Source: a bacterium (lineage in GTDB: Bacteria; B130-G9). Taken from it: a DNA stretch of 54,568 nt. Made by a program: the position numbers and the translations under genes. The notes beneath the pieces are model-generated. The model had not been told where the DNA came from, ran no database searches, and worked only from the letters and a program-made list of their open reading frames with translations. This document shows positions 1 through 8,197 of the stretch, piece after piece. Positions within the stretch are counted from its first letter, which is position 1, and each line of letters starts with the position of its first letter. The stretch is taken from contig JAGHCW010000149.1 in the NCBI GenBank assembly GCA_021160245.1, forward strand, positions 1 through 54,568, read 5' to 3'.

Positions 1-1
1 G

Positions 2-1099
2 AACACGCGCCCCAATGCCGGCCGCCCCAAGAAGTGGGCCACGCCCTTGCCAACAAGCCAAATGCCGCTATCCAGCCCGGCCGCCGACCAGGACGGCAAT
101 GTATTCGTAAGCATCAGTGATGAATTCGGCTACGAGTTTGGGCGTGTGGATTCTGACGGGGTCCTCACATCGCTCTATACGGAGATCGGTGGCGGGGGAA
201 GAGCCGGCGGGCCCTGCATTGGAGCGGACGGGACCATCTACTGCCATGTTGGCTCCAAGATCATGGCGTTTGGCACACGGCGAGACCGCTCAATCGCGAT
301 CATAACTGACTCTCCCGGATACGCTGCCTGGCTTGCCTTCTGTGTCAATGTCTCCGTCATTATCACAAACGCCGAGATTGGTACGCCGCTCGATTGCTAT
401 ATTGCCTACAAGGCGGCGGATAGCGACGAGCTGCTTTTCTATCCCTTCTGGAGCCCTGACCCGACGCTCGCCGCGATGCAGTTCCGGCCGCTACCGGGTG
501 GCGCCTTCTTCGAGAAGATCGAGATAGCGCATCTATCGTTTAATAGGCTCCCAGCGGGCGACTATCAGCTCTTCGCGGGCCTCTTTGCGCCCGGCACATT
601 CAACGCCGTCGCCCCAATTGGCTTCTGCACGTTCTCCGTCGTGGGCTCGCCAAAACCGACCGACACTCGCGATTGCACAGCGCCCTCGAATGCAATGGCT
701 CAAAATACATTCGACCCGGGGCCGGTCGGAACGCAGCCTACAATCAGTATTCGCACCAACAAGGATAGCTACGTTTCAGGCGAGGTTCTTGACCTTTCCA
801 TCGGCCTTGCGAATGAAGGTTTGGGAGTCGGCTACGACCTATACATCGCGGCGATGCTTGACGATGATCCCGAAGGGAAGCTCTTCTTCTTCCCGACCTG
901 GTCAAACGACAGGATGCTAAGCGTCATCTCGTTCCAACCACTCGCACAGGGCGACTCGCTTCCTGACTGGACGATCATGCACCTTGAACTTACAGACGCG
1001 CTTCCAAAGGGCGGTTACAGATTCCTGGCAGCGTTCTTTCACATTGGCTCATTTGATCTGGCCAGCGAGATTGCCGAGGCGCACTGGACGCTGATGTAG
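2..1099 (+). CDS. Secreted beta-propeller protein with two C-terminal modules (5' end outside window)
   Basis: The frame is already open at base 2, so this is the 3' part (365 residues) of a longer gene. A TTG at 47 is internal, because residues on both sides of it align with the propeller of the paralogue at 2064-4061 (TPLSSPAAD here, TPLTSPVAD there). The first roughly 100 residues are the end of a PQQ/BamB-like propeller. Two copies of a roughly 110-residue beta-rich module follow, each with a DxYIA start, an FYPFW or FFPTW core, an IxHL motif and a GxYxFLAxxF end; the second finishes at EAHWTLM, the same C-terminus as the paralogue. No catalytic residues are seen. An extracellular or surface role is inferred from the paralogue's signal peptide. 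Ligand and function are unknown. Confidence 0.85.
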   Translation, partial: NTRPNAGRPKKWATPLPTSQMPLSSPAADQDGNVFVSISDEFGYEFGRVDSDGVLTSLYTEIGGGGRAGGPCIGADGTIYCHVGSKIMAFGTRRDRSIAIITDSPGYAAWLAFCVNVSVIITNAEIGTPLDCYIAYKAADSDELLFYPFWSPDPTLAAMQFRPLPGGAFFEKIEIAHLSFNRLPAGDYQLFAGLFAPGTFNAVAPIGFCTFSVVGSPKPTDTRDCTAPSNAMAQNTFDPGPVGTQPTISIRTNKDSYVSGEVLDLSIGLANEGLGVGYDLYIAAMLDDDPEGKLFFFPTWSNDRMLSVISFQPLAQGDSLPDWTIMHLELTDALPKGGYRFLAAFFHIGSFDLASEIAEAHWTLM

Positions 1100-1137
1100 G
1101 GATGGTTCCGCGGTTCAACACAGCGGAAGAGTAGCGA

Positions 1138-1163
1138 AAGTCGGAAAATACGTTTTTCGGCTT
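1138..1163 (+). terminator. Likely intrinsic terminator after the first propeller gene
   Basis: An 11-bp hairpin (AAGTCGGAAAA / TTTTTCGGCTT, with two G-T pairs) closes on a TACG loop 39 bases after the stop at 1099. The T-run lies inside the 3' arm rather than after it. A smaller hairpin (TTCCGC / GCGGAA, 1106-1128) precedes it. Confidence 0.45.
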
Positions 1164-1191
1164 GACAGTGTTCCCATTCTTCGGGCATGAT
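1162..1191 (+). promoter_or_regulatory. Possible sigma70-type promoter
   Basis: A perfect TTGACA at 1162-1167 is followed after 18 bases by CATGAT (1186-1191), four of six matches to the -10 consensus. It points toward the small secreted protein gene at 1589, which would leave a leader of nearly 400 bases. The -35 box overlaps the end of the preceding hairpin. Confidence 0.3.
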
Positions 1192-1588
1192 GTTAATAAT
1201 GACCAACTGAAAGGTTATGCTGTCGCGCCTAGGAGGCGCGGCAAACCCGGAGCGGATTGTGATGAATATCCTCGTATTGGACGGCAATCGTCCTTGCCCT
1301 AACGAGCAGGCCTTCCTAGCCGCCTCAGCCCCGGTTTGTGCGGGGGGGGGGCAGGCAACCTGGAAAGACTCGACCGGCAAATCGTCGCGCTCTTCCATCT
1401 TCGATTCTGCTTCCGGTCCAACTTCTCTGCGCTCTAAGCGGGAAGAGGACCCGTGGAATCGTCAGACCACGAGGCCCTCCTATTATTCCCGCAAGCCATT
1501 CTTTCGAATGGCGCCAAGTGTGAGAAAAGTGTCGCATTTACATGTAAAATTACAACACGTTTCGTTTTGAACATGAAAAGGAGTAAGA

Positions 1589-1975
1589 ATGAGACAATAC
1601 TTAATTGCTGGGATCGTCGTCTGCATGCTTGCCGCTATCGCATCTTCGGCCTCCGCGGGCTATTTCGCTACTCAAGGCTATGTAACCCCTCTCTATGGCG
1701 TAGCAGGCGAGACCGAGTTCGAATATCACGTATGTTGGCAACTGGAGGGCGAGGAGGAACCTCCTGTGATGTATGTGGGTATTCATGACGGTGATTGGTT
1801 CTATTCTTTCCATACATCGATGCAAGTCATAGATATATACAGCGGAGTTGTATATTACTGGCTTACGACGAAATTGCCCTATAGCGACGAATGGTTCTAC
1901 CGGTTCGAGCAATGGAGCTCGAATCAGTACACGAATCCGCAGGAGGGTCCATACTTAACTCCAGGCACGCCCTGA
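1589..1975 (+). CDS. Small secreted protein of unknown function
   Basis: A 128-residue protein whose first about 23 residues form a clear Sec signal peptide (MRQYLIAG, a hydrophobic stretch, then an SSASAG cleavage region). The mature part is about 105 residues, rich in Tyr, Trp and acidic residues, with one Cys, and looks like a single small beta-sandwich. The start is fixed by AAAAGGAG 8 bases upstream. It has its own terminator directly downstream, so it is probably a separate transcript lying between two paralogous propeller genes. I do not recognise the family. A surface-associated role with its neighbours is inference from location only. Confidence 0.75.
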   Translation: MRQYLIAGIVVCMLAAIASSASAGYFATQGYVTPLYGVAGETEFEYHVCWQLEGEEEPPVMYVGIHDGDWFYSFHTSMQVIDIYSGVVYYWLTTKLPYSDEWFYRFEQWSSNQYTNPQEGPYLTPGTP

Positions 1976-1990
1976 CTATTCAAAAACGCG

Positions 1991-2024
1991 GAAGGCGGGC
2001 CTCGGTCCGCCTTTCGCTCTTTCT
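1991..2024 (+). terminator. Intrinsic terminator after the small secreted protein
   Basis: GAAGGCGG (1991-1998) pairs with CCGCCTTT (2007-2014) around an 8-base loop, followed by the T-rich CGCTCTTTCTT. It lies 15 bases past the stop at 1975. Confidence 0.7.
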
Positions 2025-2063
2025 TCCCTCAATTAAATGTACAAACAGAAGAGGTGAATAGTA

Positions 2064-4061
2064 ATGAGTTGCACAAGGATTACATCAGCGGGATTATTCC
2101 TTTTGTTGTGTGCATTTTCGGCATTGGCTGGATCATCTTGGCCGATGTTCCAGCATGATTTCGGCCACATGGGTGTCGCGCCAGTTTCCACGGCAGAGAA
2201 TTTACAACTATTGTGGGAAAGAGGTGTGGGAAACCATGTGAACCAGCATATTGTTCTGGGAAATGACGACTGTCTGTGGCTAATGGGGACGATTATGCAA
2301 AAATTCTCCAGAGAGGGCGACCACATTCTTGATATCGTAGCGACAGATGGTTATTTCGCTTGTGAACCTGGGGCGCCCGCGGTTCTTGAGGACGGCGCGT
2401 TGGTCGCTCTTGGCAGTGTGAGAGACGAAAACCAGCAGTTCGTTCCGAGACTTTATGTAATCGAGGATTGCGGAGATGTCCGATGGACCCTTCCGTTGGA
2501 CAGCACAGTCAGTAGATCAATAATCACCCTGGGCCCGGAGGGAACAATTTATTGCGCGTGTTCCGAGAATGTATATTCCGTATCGAGCGCTGGCGCCATT
2601 AACTGGTCATACTTGTGTGACTCAAAGGTCATTACAATCCCGGGATGCGCCCCCGATAACACACTATTCGTGGGGACAATAGGTGGAGTCCTCTATTCCC
2701 TCTCTTCACAGGGAGCGCTAAATTGGACCTTTGCCGGTGATGGAGCGGGAATCTTATCTGCCCCAACAACTGACGAGGATGGGAATGTCTATTTCGTGAG
2801 ATCACGAGATGCTTTCTATTGCCTACAAAGCAACGGCGACGTGGCTTTTTCCTATCCTGTATCTGGATTCAGTTACACCAGCCCCATATTACTCAACGAT
2901 GGCTCTGTCGTCTTCTGTGCTGGTCAGATTGGCGGCGGTCCCTCTCAGGTGATATGCATTGACTCCGGAGGCAGCGAGAAGTGGAAGACGAATCTTTTCG
3001 GTGACCAGACCCCACTTACAAGCCCTGTGGCCGATAAGGTTGGAAACGTCTATCTGGCTTATCCGTCCTCCGATTCGATGCGAACCACAACATATAGCAT
3101 TCATTTCGCAAGAATCGACCGCGATGGCGAGTATGAGGAGATCGATACATACATAATCGAGGGATACTCTGTCGCGGGTGGCACCTGTATAGGCTCCGAT
3201 GGGACATTGTACCTTTATATGGGGGATATGTTGAGAGCATACGGCGCCGCCCCCGAATCGGTGAATATCGAGATCTCGACGGAGCTCAAGGCAGATGATC
3301 CCGAATTGGGCTGGATACGCGCGGCATCCATTTCGCTGACTAACACGACGCATGATCTAGACCTAGATTGCTATGTCGCATACCGAGAAGTCGGCAGCGA
3401 CGAACTGTTCTTCTATCCCTTCTGGTCAAACGAGCCGGCAAACTGTGCCCTGGAGTTCAGACCCCTGCCCGCGGACGCCCAATTCCCCAAGATAGAGTTG
3501 ATACATCTTCAGGAGCGCACTCTTGAGACTGGGGAGTACGAATTCCTCGCCGGGCTCTTTGAGCCGGGAACGTTCGATCCGTTATGCGAGATCGCCTTGT
3601 GTTCATTCACAGTGCTGGCCCAGCCCATTTCCGATGCCGATTCCGGCGATTCCCGACGGGATAAGTCCGTCATTGGTTCAGATTCGAATGGGACCCCACC
3701 AGCAATACAAGTTTGGACTGACAAGCGAGATTACACGGCGGGCGAGACGCTTAATCTCTCACTCAGCTTTGATAATCAGGGCTTCGGAATGCCTTATGAC
3801 TTCTACATCGCGGCGAGGCTGGATGCCGACCCGACTGGGACGCTATTCTTCTTCCCGACCTGGGCAACCGATCCGAGTTTCACTAACATATCCTTTCTGC
3901 CGCTCGTGCAGGGCGCCCTTCTGCCAGAGCTGACGATCATGCACCTTGAGCTTCCGGCCTCGTTTCCAAAAGGCGACTACACGTTCCTGGCGGCCTTCTT
4001 CGTCTCGGGCAGATTCGATCTCGCAAGCGAGATTGCTGAGGCGCACTGGACGCTGATGTAG
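2064..4061 (+). CDS. Secreted PQQ-like beta-propeller protein with two C-terminal modules
   Basis: 665 residues. A signal peptide (about 1-22, ending SALAGSS) is followed by SWPMFQHDFGHMG, the entry motif typical of PQQ/quinoprotein-type propellers. Blades with recurring GxxxW, DG.VY and SSxG patterns run to about residue 395. Residues about 400-515 and 547-665 are two copies of the beta-rich module also found in the partial gene at 2-1099 and, once, at the end of the subtilase at 29537. The start is supported by AGAGGTGA upstream. No quinoprotein active-site residues are recognisable, so a structural or binding role is more likely than dehydrogenase activity. Other Cys residues are scattered, fitting an exported protein. 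It converges on the radical SAM gene 22 bases downstream with no obvious terminator between. Confidence 0.85.
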   Translation: MSCTRITSAGLFLLLCAFSALAGSSWPMFQHDFGHMGVAPVSTAENLQLLWERGVGNHVNQHIVLGNDDCLWLMGTIMQKFSREGDHILDIVATDGYFACEPGAPAVLEDGALVALGSVRDENQQFVPRLYVIEDCGDVRWTLPLDSTVSRSIITLGPEGTIYCACSENVYSVSSAGAINWSYLCDSKVITIPGCAPDNTLFVGTIGGVLYSLSSQGALNWTFAGDGAGILSAPTTDEDGNVYFVRSRDAFYCLQSNGDVAFSYPVSGFSYTSPILLNDGSVVFCAGQIGGGPSQVICIDSGGSEKWKTNLFGDQTPLTSPVADKVGNVYLAYPSSDSMRTTTYSIHFARIDRDGEYEEIDTYIIEGYSVAGGTCIGSDGTLYLYMGDMLRAYGAAPESVNIEISTELKADDPELGWIRAASISLTNTTHDLDLDCYVAYREVGSDELFFYPFWSNEPANCALEFRPLPADAQFPKIELIHLQERTLETGEYEFLAGLFEPGTFDPLCEIALCSFTVLAQPISDADSGDSRRDKSVIGSDSNGTPPAIQVWTDKRDYTAGETLNLSLSFDNQGFGMPYDFYIAARLDADPTGTLFFFPTWATDPSFTNISFLPLVQGALLPELTIMHLELPASFPKGDYTFLAAFFVSGRFDLASEIAEAHWTLM

Positions 4062-4083
4062 CGCGTGTTGTGCCGAGGCGGGA

Positions 4084-5508
4084 TTAGGAGTGGCGCTTGA
4101 TGCGGCGGCCTATCTTCCGCAGGAAGAAGCGCGGGTGCCTGATATGCCTTTTCAGGCGACTTGAGAACTTGATATAGGTATCATTCGCCCTTCTGAGGCC
4201 CGCCTCAAGGTCCTCTTTCGAGAGCGCCTCAGTTCGTATGACCGCCATGCTATTGCCGTCGTATTCGGCGAAATTGTGCGAGAGCAGAAAGCCCTCGCGC
4301 TCAAGCTGCTTGTAGAACTTCGTGCCCGGCCAGGGGGTGGCAATGGAGAACTGCATGGAGTCGGGGCAGAGCTCAAGCGAGAGGTCGATTGTCTTCTGCA
4401 TAGTCTCCTGCGTCTCGCCCGGCAGGCCCAACATGAAGGTTAGGTGGACCCATATACCCATCTTTTTCGTGAGCAGCACCATCTCCCTGACCTTCTTGAG
4501 ATCGAGCGACTTTCCGCAGCGGTCCACTATTTCTTGTGAGCCGGACTCGACGCCGTATTTTAGGCCCTTCAGTCCGGCCTTCTTGAGCGCTGTGAGCAGC
4601 TCCTTGTCCATTGTGTCGGCCCTGGCCATGATCGACCAGGGGACGTTCAACCGCCGCCTCGTGATCTCCGAGCAGAGATTCAGTATCCGCTCCTTGCCGA
4701 TGTTGAATGTGTCGTCATCGAAGAAGAATGACTTAATACCCATCTCTTGGACGAGGCTCTGCATCTCATCGACGATTTTGATCGGGTCCCTCGCCCTGTA
4801 TTTCTTGCTGCCATACATTATCTGAGGCCATGCGCAATAGACGCAATTGTATGGACATCCCCTTGAGGCCCACATCTGCGCGCTCGGCATCGGTATCTCA
4901 CCCGGAGTATCGCAATAGACATCCATTGGCAGGAAGTGCCTCGCGGGCCAAGGCAGCTCATCTATGTTCTCAATGAGAGGACGATCACCCGTGAACTTCG
5001 GGCCGTTGCTCGAGCGATAAAGAAGGCCGCTGACCGCATCGAGCGAGCTGCCATCGCAGAGAGCCTTCACAAGGTCACGGAGGATGTATTCGTACTCCCC
5101 CTTCATCACAAAATCCACGTCCGGATGCTCGTTAAGGAACTCCGGCTCGAACATTTCAGTGTGCATTCCGCAGAAGACTATCTTCGCATTGGGACAAGCT
5201 CCCCGGACGCGCCTCGCACAGGCTATGTCCGTCTCAATCGAGATTGTGGAGACCTCAAGCACCACGAGCTCCGGGTCGAACTCCCTGACGCGGCCGATAA
5301 ACTGCTCGTCCGTCAACTTCTCCGCAATACCGTCAACGAGAAGGACGTCAACGCCCTGTCGCTCCAAAACGGCCGTCGCATAGGCGAGAAAAAACGGGAA
5401 GGGCATATACTTGCTGCTATTGCACTGGAAATGCGGCCACCTTGAGCCGGCCCTAACGCCGTAAAAACCCTCCTTTTGCCAGGGCGAATTGCCCAGAAAA
5501 ACCCTCAA
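4084..5508 (-). CDS. B12-binding-domain radical SAM protein (copy 2 of a tandem pair)
   Basis: 474 residues. The N-terminal about 150 residues are a cobalamin-binding-type Rossmann domain (LAYATAVLERQG, VDVLLVDG, FCGMHTEMF), and the radical SAM core carries the CxxxCxxC cluster motif in SRGCPYNCVYC (Cys218, Cys222, Cys225). A conserved DELPWPAR linker lies between them. The C-terminal about 70 residues are basic. The start is TTG, fixed by TAGGAGG five bases upstream. The family (BchE/P-methylase-like class B enzymes) does methylations or ring-forming chemistry on varied substrates; the substrate here cannot be read from sequence. It closely resembles the protein at 5759-7234 over its whole length, and a tiny membrane protein gene sits between them, so they look like a duplicated unit in one operon. 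Confidence 0.9.
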   Translation of the reverse strand: MRVFLGNSPWQKEGFYGVRAGSRWPHFQCNSSKYMPFPFFLAYATAVLERQGVDVLLVDGIAEKLTDEQFIGRVREFDPELVVLEVSTISIETDIACARRVRGACPNAKIVFCGMHTEMFEPEFLNEHPDVDFVMKGEYEYILRDLVKALCDGSSLDAVSGLLYRSSNGPKFTGDRPLIENIDELPWPARHFLPMDVYCDTPGEIPMPSAQMWASRGCPYNCVYCAWPQIMYGSKKYRARDPIKIVDEMQSLVQEMGIKSFFFDDDTFNIGKERILNLCSEITRRRLNVPWSIMARADTMDKELLTALKKAGLKGLKYGVESGSQEIVDRCGKSLDLKKVREMVLLTKKMGIWVHLTFMLGLPGETQETMQKTIDLSLELCPDSMQFSIATPWPGTKFYKQLEREGFLLSHNFAEYDGNSMAVIRTEALSKEDLEAGLRRANDTYIKFSSRLKRHIRHPRFFLRKIGRRIKRHS

Positions 5509-5521
5509 TTAAACCTCCTAA

Positions 5522-5725
5522 TCAGCCCCGCGGCTTGAACAGCGCGGCATCAAGAATCGACCACAGGTGAATAATCCAGCCTAGGAAGAAAAACCAGAGC
5601 ACTGCGGCCAGGACGAACTGGATGATAGCCATCAGCAATCGGCCCTGCAGAAGCTGCCCAAGTCCGGGGATTATAAAGCTGCAAAGCGCCGCTATAACAT
5701 TTCCCGCTGAGCCCTGTCCAGACAT
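5522..5725 (-). CDS. Small TM2-like membrane protein
   Basis: 67 residues with two hydrophobic segments (about 10-25 and 30-55) and the pattern AALCSFIIPGLGQLLQGR followed by WFFFLGWIIHLWSILDAALF. This resembles the short TM2-type or 'SFxIPGLGQ' membrane proteins found in many bacteria, which have no established biochemical role. It lies between the two radical SAM paralogues, 13 bases before the second one, so it is probably cotranscribed. No export signal other than the membrane segments. Identification of the fold is good; the function is unknown. Confidence 0.75.
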   Translation of the reverse strand: MSGQGSAGNVIAALCSFIIPGLGQLLQGRLLMAIIQFVLAAVLWFFFLGWIIHLWSILDAALFKPRG

Positions 5726-5758
5726 GAAATACTCCCTGTCCCGCCTGCCGTTGCCAAC

Positions 5759-7234
5759 TTAGCTGGCCTCGCGACGCTCCCTGTTCTTCCTGATCCTACG
5801 ATTCAACTTCTTCCAGAAAAGGGCGGGATGAGTTATATGGCGACGCAATCGATTGCCGAACTTGCTAAATTTCTCGCGCCTCGTGCGGACATGCTCATCC
5901 CAAAGCCTGCAAGCCTTCCGCAAGGCGCCCTCAAGGTCCTCCTTTGTAAGCGTCTCCGTCCTGATAACGGAGACATTATATCCGTCGTATTCTGCGAAGT
6001 TTTTAGAGAGCAGAAAGCCCTGCTCTTCAACCTGTTTGAAGAACTTGCTGCCCGGCCAGGGGGTTGCGATCGAAAATTGCAGAGAATCGGGGCTGAGCTC
6101 AAGAGCAAGATCGATAGTTTTGTCCATCGTCTCTTTCGTCTCGCCGCTCAACCCGAACATGAACGTGAGATGAACCCATATACCCATGTTCTTGGTGATG
6201 CGGACCATCTCCTTGACCTTTCGGAGGTCAAGCGCCTTGCCACTGCGATCGACGATCTCCTGCGAGGCGTTCTCCACGCCGAATTTCAGCGCCTCAAGCC
6301 CGGCCTTTGAGAGAGCCTTCAGCATCTCCACGTCCATCGTGTCCGCGCGGGCCATGATGGCCCATGGAACTTTGAGGCCGCGTCTTCTGATCTCCGAACA
6401 TATCTTCAAGATTCTCGGCTTGCCGATATTGAAGGTGTCGTCGTCGAAGTAAACAGACCTGAATCCCTCCTCTCTGATGAGGTGCTCCATCTCATCGACC
6501 ACATCAATCGGGTCTCTCGTCCGATATTTCTTGCTCCCGTACATAATCTGGGGCCAGGCGCAATAAACGCACCCATAAGGGCATCCCCTGGAGGCCCACA
6601 TCTGCACGCTCGGCCTCGGGATCTCCCCGGGAGTGTCGCAGTATTTCGCCATAGGAAGGAAGTGCCTCGCCGGCCAGGGAAGCTCGTCGATGTTCTCGAT
6701 AAGCGGCCTGTCGCCGGTGAAGACCACATCGCCATCTGAGCGAAAGAGAATGCCCGCAACGTCGGCGACTGGCATATCATTGCTGAGCGCCTTCGTCAGG
6801 TCTCGAAGCGTGTACTCGTATTCGCCCTTCATGACGTAGTCTATGTCATCGTGGTTCCGCAAAAACTCCGGACTGAACATGTCGGTATGAACGCCGCAGA
6901 AGACGATCTTTGCACTCGGGCAAGCCGCCCGCATCCTCTTCGCGAAGGCGAGGTCAACCTCAATTGAGATCGTGGAGACCTCCAGAACAATGACTTCGGG
7001 ATCGAGGCCTTTGGCCCGGCCCAGGAAGTCGTCCTCGCTTATGCCCTCGGCAATCCCATCCACCATCAGAACGTCGTGCTTCTCCTGCTCCAAAACTGCC
7101 GCGGCGTAAGCAAGAAAGAACGGGAAGGGCATGTAGCCCGCATCACACTTCTCAAAATGGGGCCACCTTGAACCGGCTCGAACGCCATAGAAGCCATCCT
7201 TCCGCCAGGGCGAGTTGCCCAGAAAAACCCTCAA
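5759..7234 (-). CDS. B12-binding-domain radical SAM protein (copy 1 of a tandem pair)
   Basis: 491 residues with the same layout as its downstream paralogue: cobalamin-binding-type domain (about 1-150), then a radical SAM core with SRGCPYGCVYC (Cys218, Cys222, Cys225). Motif positions match the paralogue residue for residue; the main differences are a longer basic C-terminal tail here (about 420-491, very Arg/Lys-rich). The start is a TTG preceded by GGGAGG. It is the first gene of the radical SAM unit, 43 bases downstream of the end of the metallo-hydrolase at 7278. Substrate unknown. Its duplication with high similarity suggests either recent amplification or two enzymes acting on related substrates. 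Confidence 0.9.
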   Translation of the reverse strand: MRVFLGNSPWRKDGFYGVRAGSRWPHFEKCDAGYMPFPFFLAYAAAVLEQEKHDVLMVDGIAEGISEDDFLGRAKGLDPEVIVLEVSTISIEVDLAFAKRMRAACPSAKIVFCGVHTDMFSPEFLRNHDDIDYVMKGEYEYTLRDLTKALSNDMPVADVAGILFRSDGDVVFTGDRPLIENIDELPWPARHFLPMAKYCDTPGEIPRPSVQMWASRGCPYGCVYCAWPQIMYGSKKYRTRDPIDVVDEMEHLIREEGFRSVYFDDDTFNIGKPRILKICSEIRRRGLKVPWAIMARADTMDVEMLKALSKAGLEALKFGVENASQEIVDRSGKALDLRKVKEMVRITKNMGIWVHLTFMFGLSGETKETMDKTIDLALELSPDSLQFSIATPWPGSKFFKQVEEQGFLLSKNFAEYDGYNVSVIRTETLTKEDLEGALRKACRLWDEHVRTRREKFSKFGNRLRRHITHPALFWKKLNRRIRKNRERREAS

Positions 7235-7277
7235 TCTAACCTCCCGTCTCTTGCGTTATGTGCGAATAGTTCGCTCG

Positions 7278-8063
7278 TTATAGCCCAGCGCCACAGATGA
7301 ATTCTTGCATGTCCGAGGCCGCGACTATCTCCTTGTCAAAAAAACTCGCCGCCTCACGCACGCACTGGACTGTATCCTCTGCCTTGCTCCCAAAATGTGT
7401 AAGAATTAGCCGCTCTACATCTGCTCTCCTCGCAACAAAGCCGGCCTGCTTGGCCGTTGAATGCCCCGTTGCGCGGGACGCCTCTTCCTGGTCGCAGAAC
7501 GTGCAGTCGTGTATAAGATCAGATGCACCGGAAGCGAAGCTAACCAAGCCATCACACGGGCTTGTGTCCGACGAATAAACAAGTGAATTAGCCGTCTTCC
7601 TCTCAACGAACTTAACTGCTACTGTTTCTGGACCGTGCTCAACCGGATTCGTGAGGATTTGAGCATCACTGGTCTCCAAAAGCAAGTGGTTTTCTACAGG
7701 CCGTATCGGGATGAGCGAGACGTAATCCACCACCCGTTCCCTCTGCCAGAATGCGTTTAATAGCTTCGAGATGACGGCTATCGTCTCATCTGGGGCATAG
7801 ATGTTCAACGGTGGCAGTTCGCCTGAACAGATCATTCTGGAATGCAGCAGGGCGGGAAGGCCGTAAAGATGGTCTGGATGCCGGTGTGTTATGATGACCG
7901 CGAGACTCGCTCTGTAGTCGCCGCCGGCGCGGAGTAATCGCTGAACCGGACTGCCGCTGCAATCGACGAGGTATTGCTCGTGCTCGATTCTCACTAGCAA
8001 GGACACGTTGTCACGTGTGGATGTCGCGACCGCCCCAGCTGTTCCCAATGTCCAGAACCTCAT
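7278..8063 (-). CDS. MBL-fold metallo-hydrolase, RNase Z-like
   Basis: 261 residues. The metal-binding HxHxDH motif is seen as THRHPDHLYG (His60, His62, Asp64, His65), with further conserved elements LVYSSDT, LIHDCTF and LILTHFGS typical of the RNase Z/ElaC branch of the metallo-beta-lactamase superfamily. At 261 residues it is a little shorter than most RNase Z proteins, and the long flexible arm that grips tRNA is not obvious, so a role in tRNA 3' maturation is possible but not certain; a small-molecule hydrolase of the same branch is the alternative. The ATG start has only a weak upstream GGCAGG. It is the first gene of the minus-strand run leading to the radical SAM pair. Confidence 0.8.
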   Translation of the reverse strand: MRFWTLGTAGAVATSTRDNVSLLVRIEHEQYLVDCSGSPVQRLLRAGGDYRASLAVIITHRHPDHLYGLPALLHSRMICSGELPPLNIYAPDETIAVISKLLNAFWQRERVVDYVSLIPIRPVENHLLLETSDAQILTNPVEHGPETVAVKFVERKTANSLVYSSDTSPCDGLVSFASGASDLIHDCTFCDQEEASRATGHSTAKQAGFVARRADVERLILTHFGSKAEDTVQCVREAASFFDKEIVAASDMQEFICGAGL

Positions 8064-8125
8064 TGTCCTGCCCCAGCCTCTTTGAGTGGCTCATATCCGC
8101 CCGATTATTCAGTTACAGATTTATT

Positions 8126-8167
8126 GCAAAAAAATAGGGGCGCTCTGCCTTAAAAGCCCGGCGCCCC
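8126..8167 (-). terminator. Intrinsic terminator of the winged-helix membrane protein gene
   Basis: On the minus strand GGGGCGC pairs with GCGCCCC (plus-strand positions 8161-8167 and 8137-8143) around a 17-base loop, followed by TATTTTTTT. It lies 30 bases after the stop at 8198 and separates that gene from the metallo-hydrolase. Confidence 0.8.
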
Positions 8168-8197
8168 TTCTCTCATCTACGAGAATTTTCGATGTTC

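Larger units (their letters stand above)
1100..1588. other. Intergenic region with a G10 tract and no convincing gene
   Basis: 489 bases between two secreted-protein genes. Besides the hairpin and the possible promoter it holds a run of ten G at 1342-1351. A frame open from 1217 (or ATG 1262) to 1570 begins MNILVLDGN, reminiscent of the first strand of some ATP-grasp or Rossmann proteins. The remainder is Ser/Arg/Pro-rich with no conserved look, so I treat it as non-coding or a decayed remnant. Confidence 0.4.

Noticed and set aside
7235-7277. Cobalamin riboswitch ahead of the B12-type radical SAM genes
   Set aside because: The gap is only 43 bases and no B12-box or matching structure is visible further upstream.
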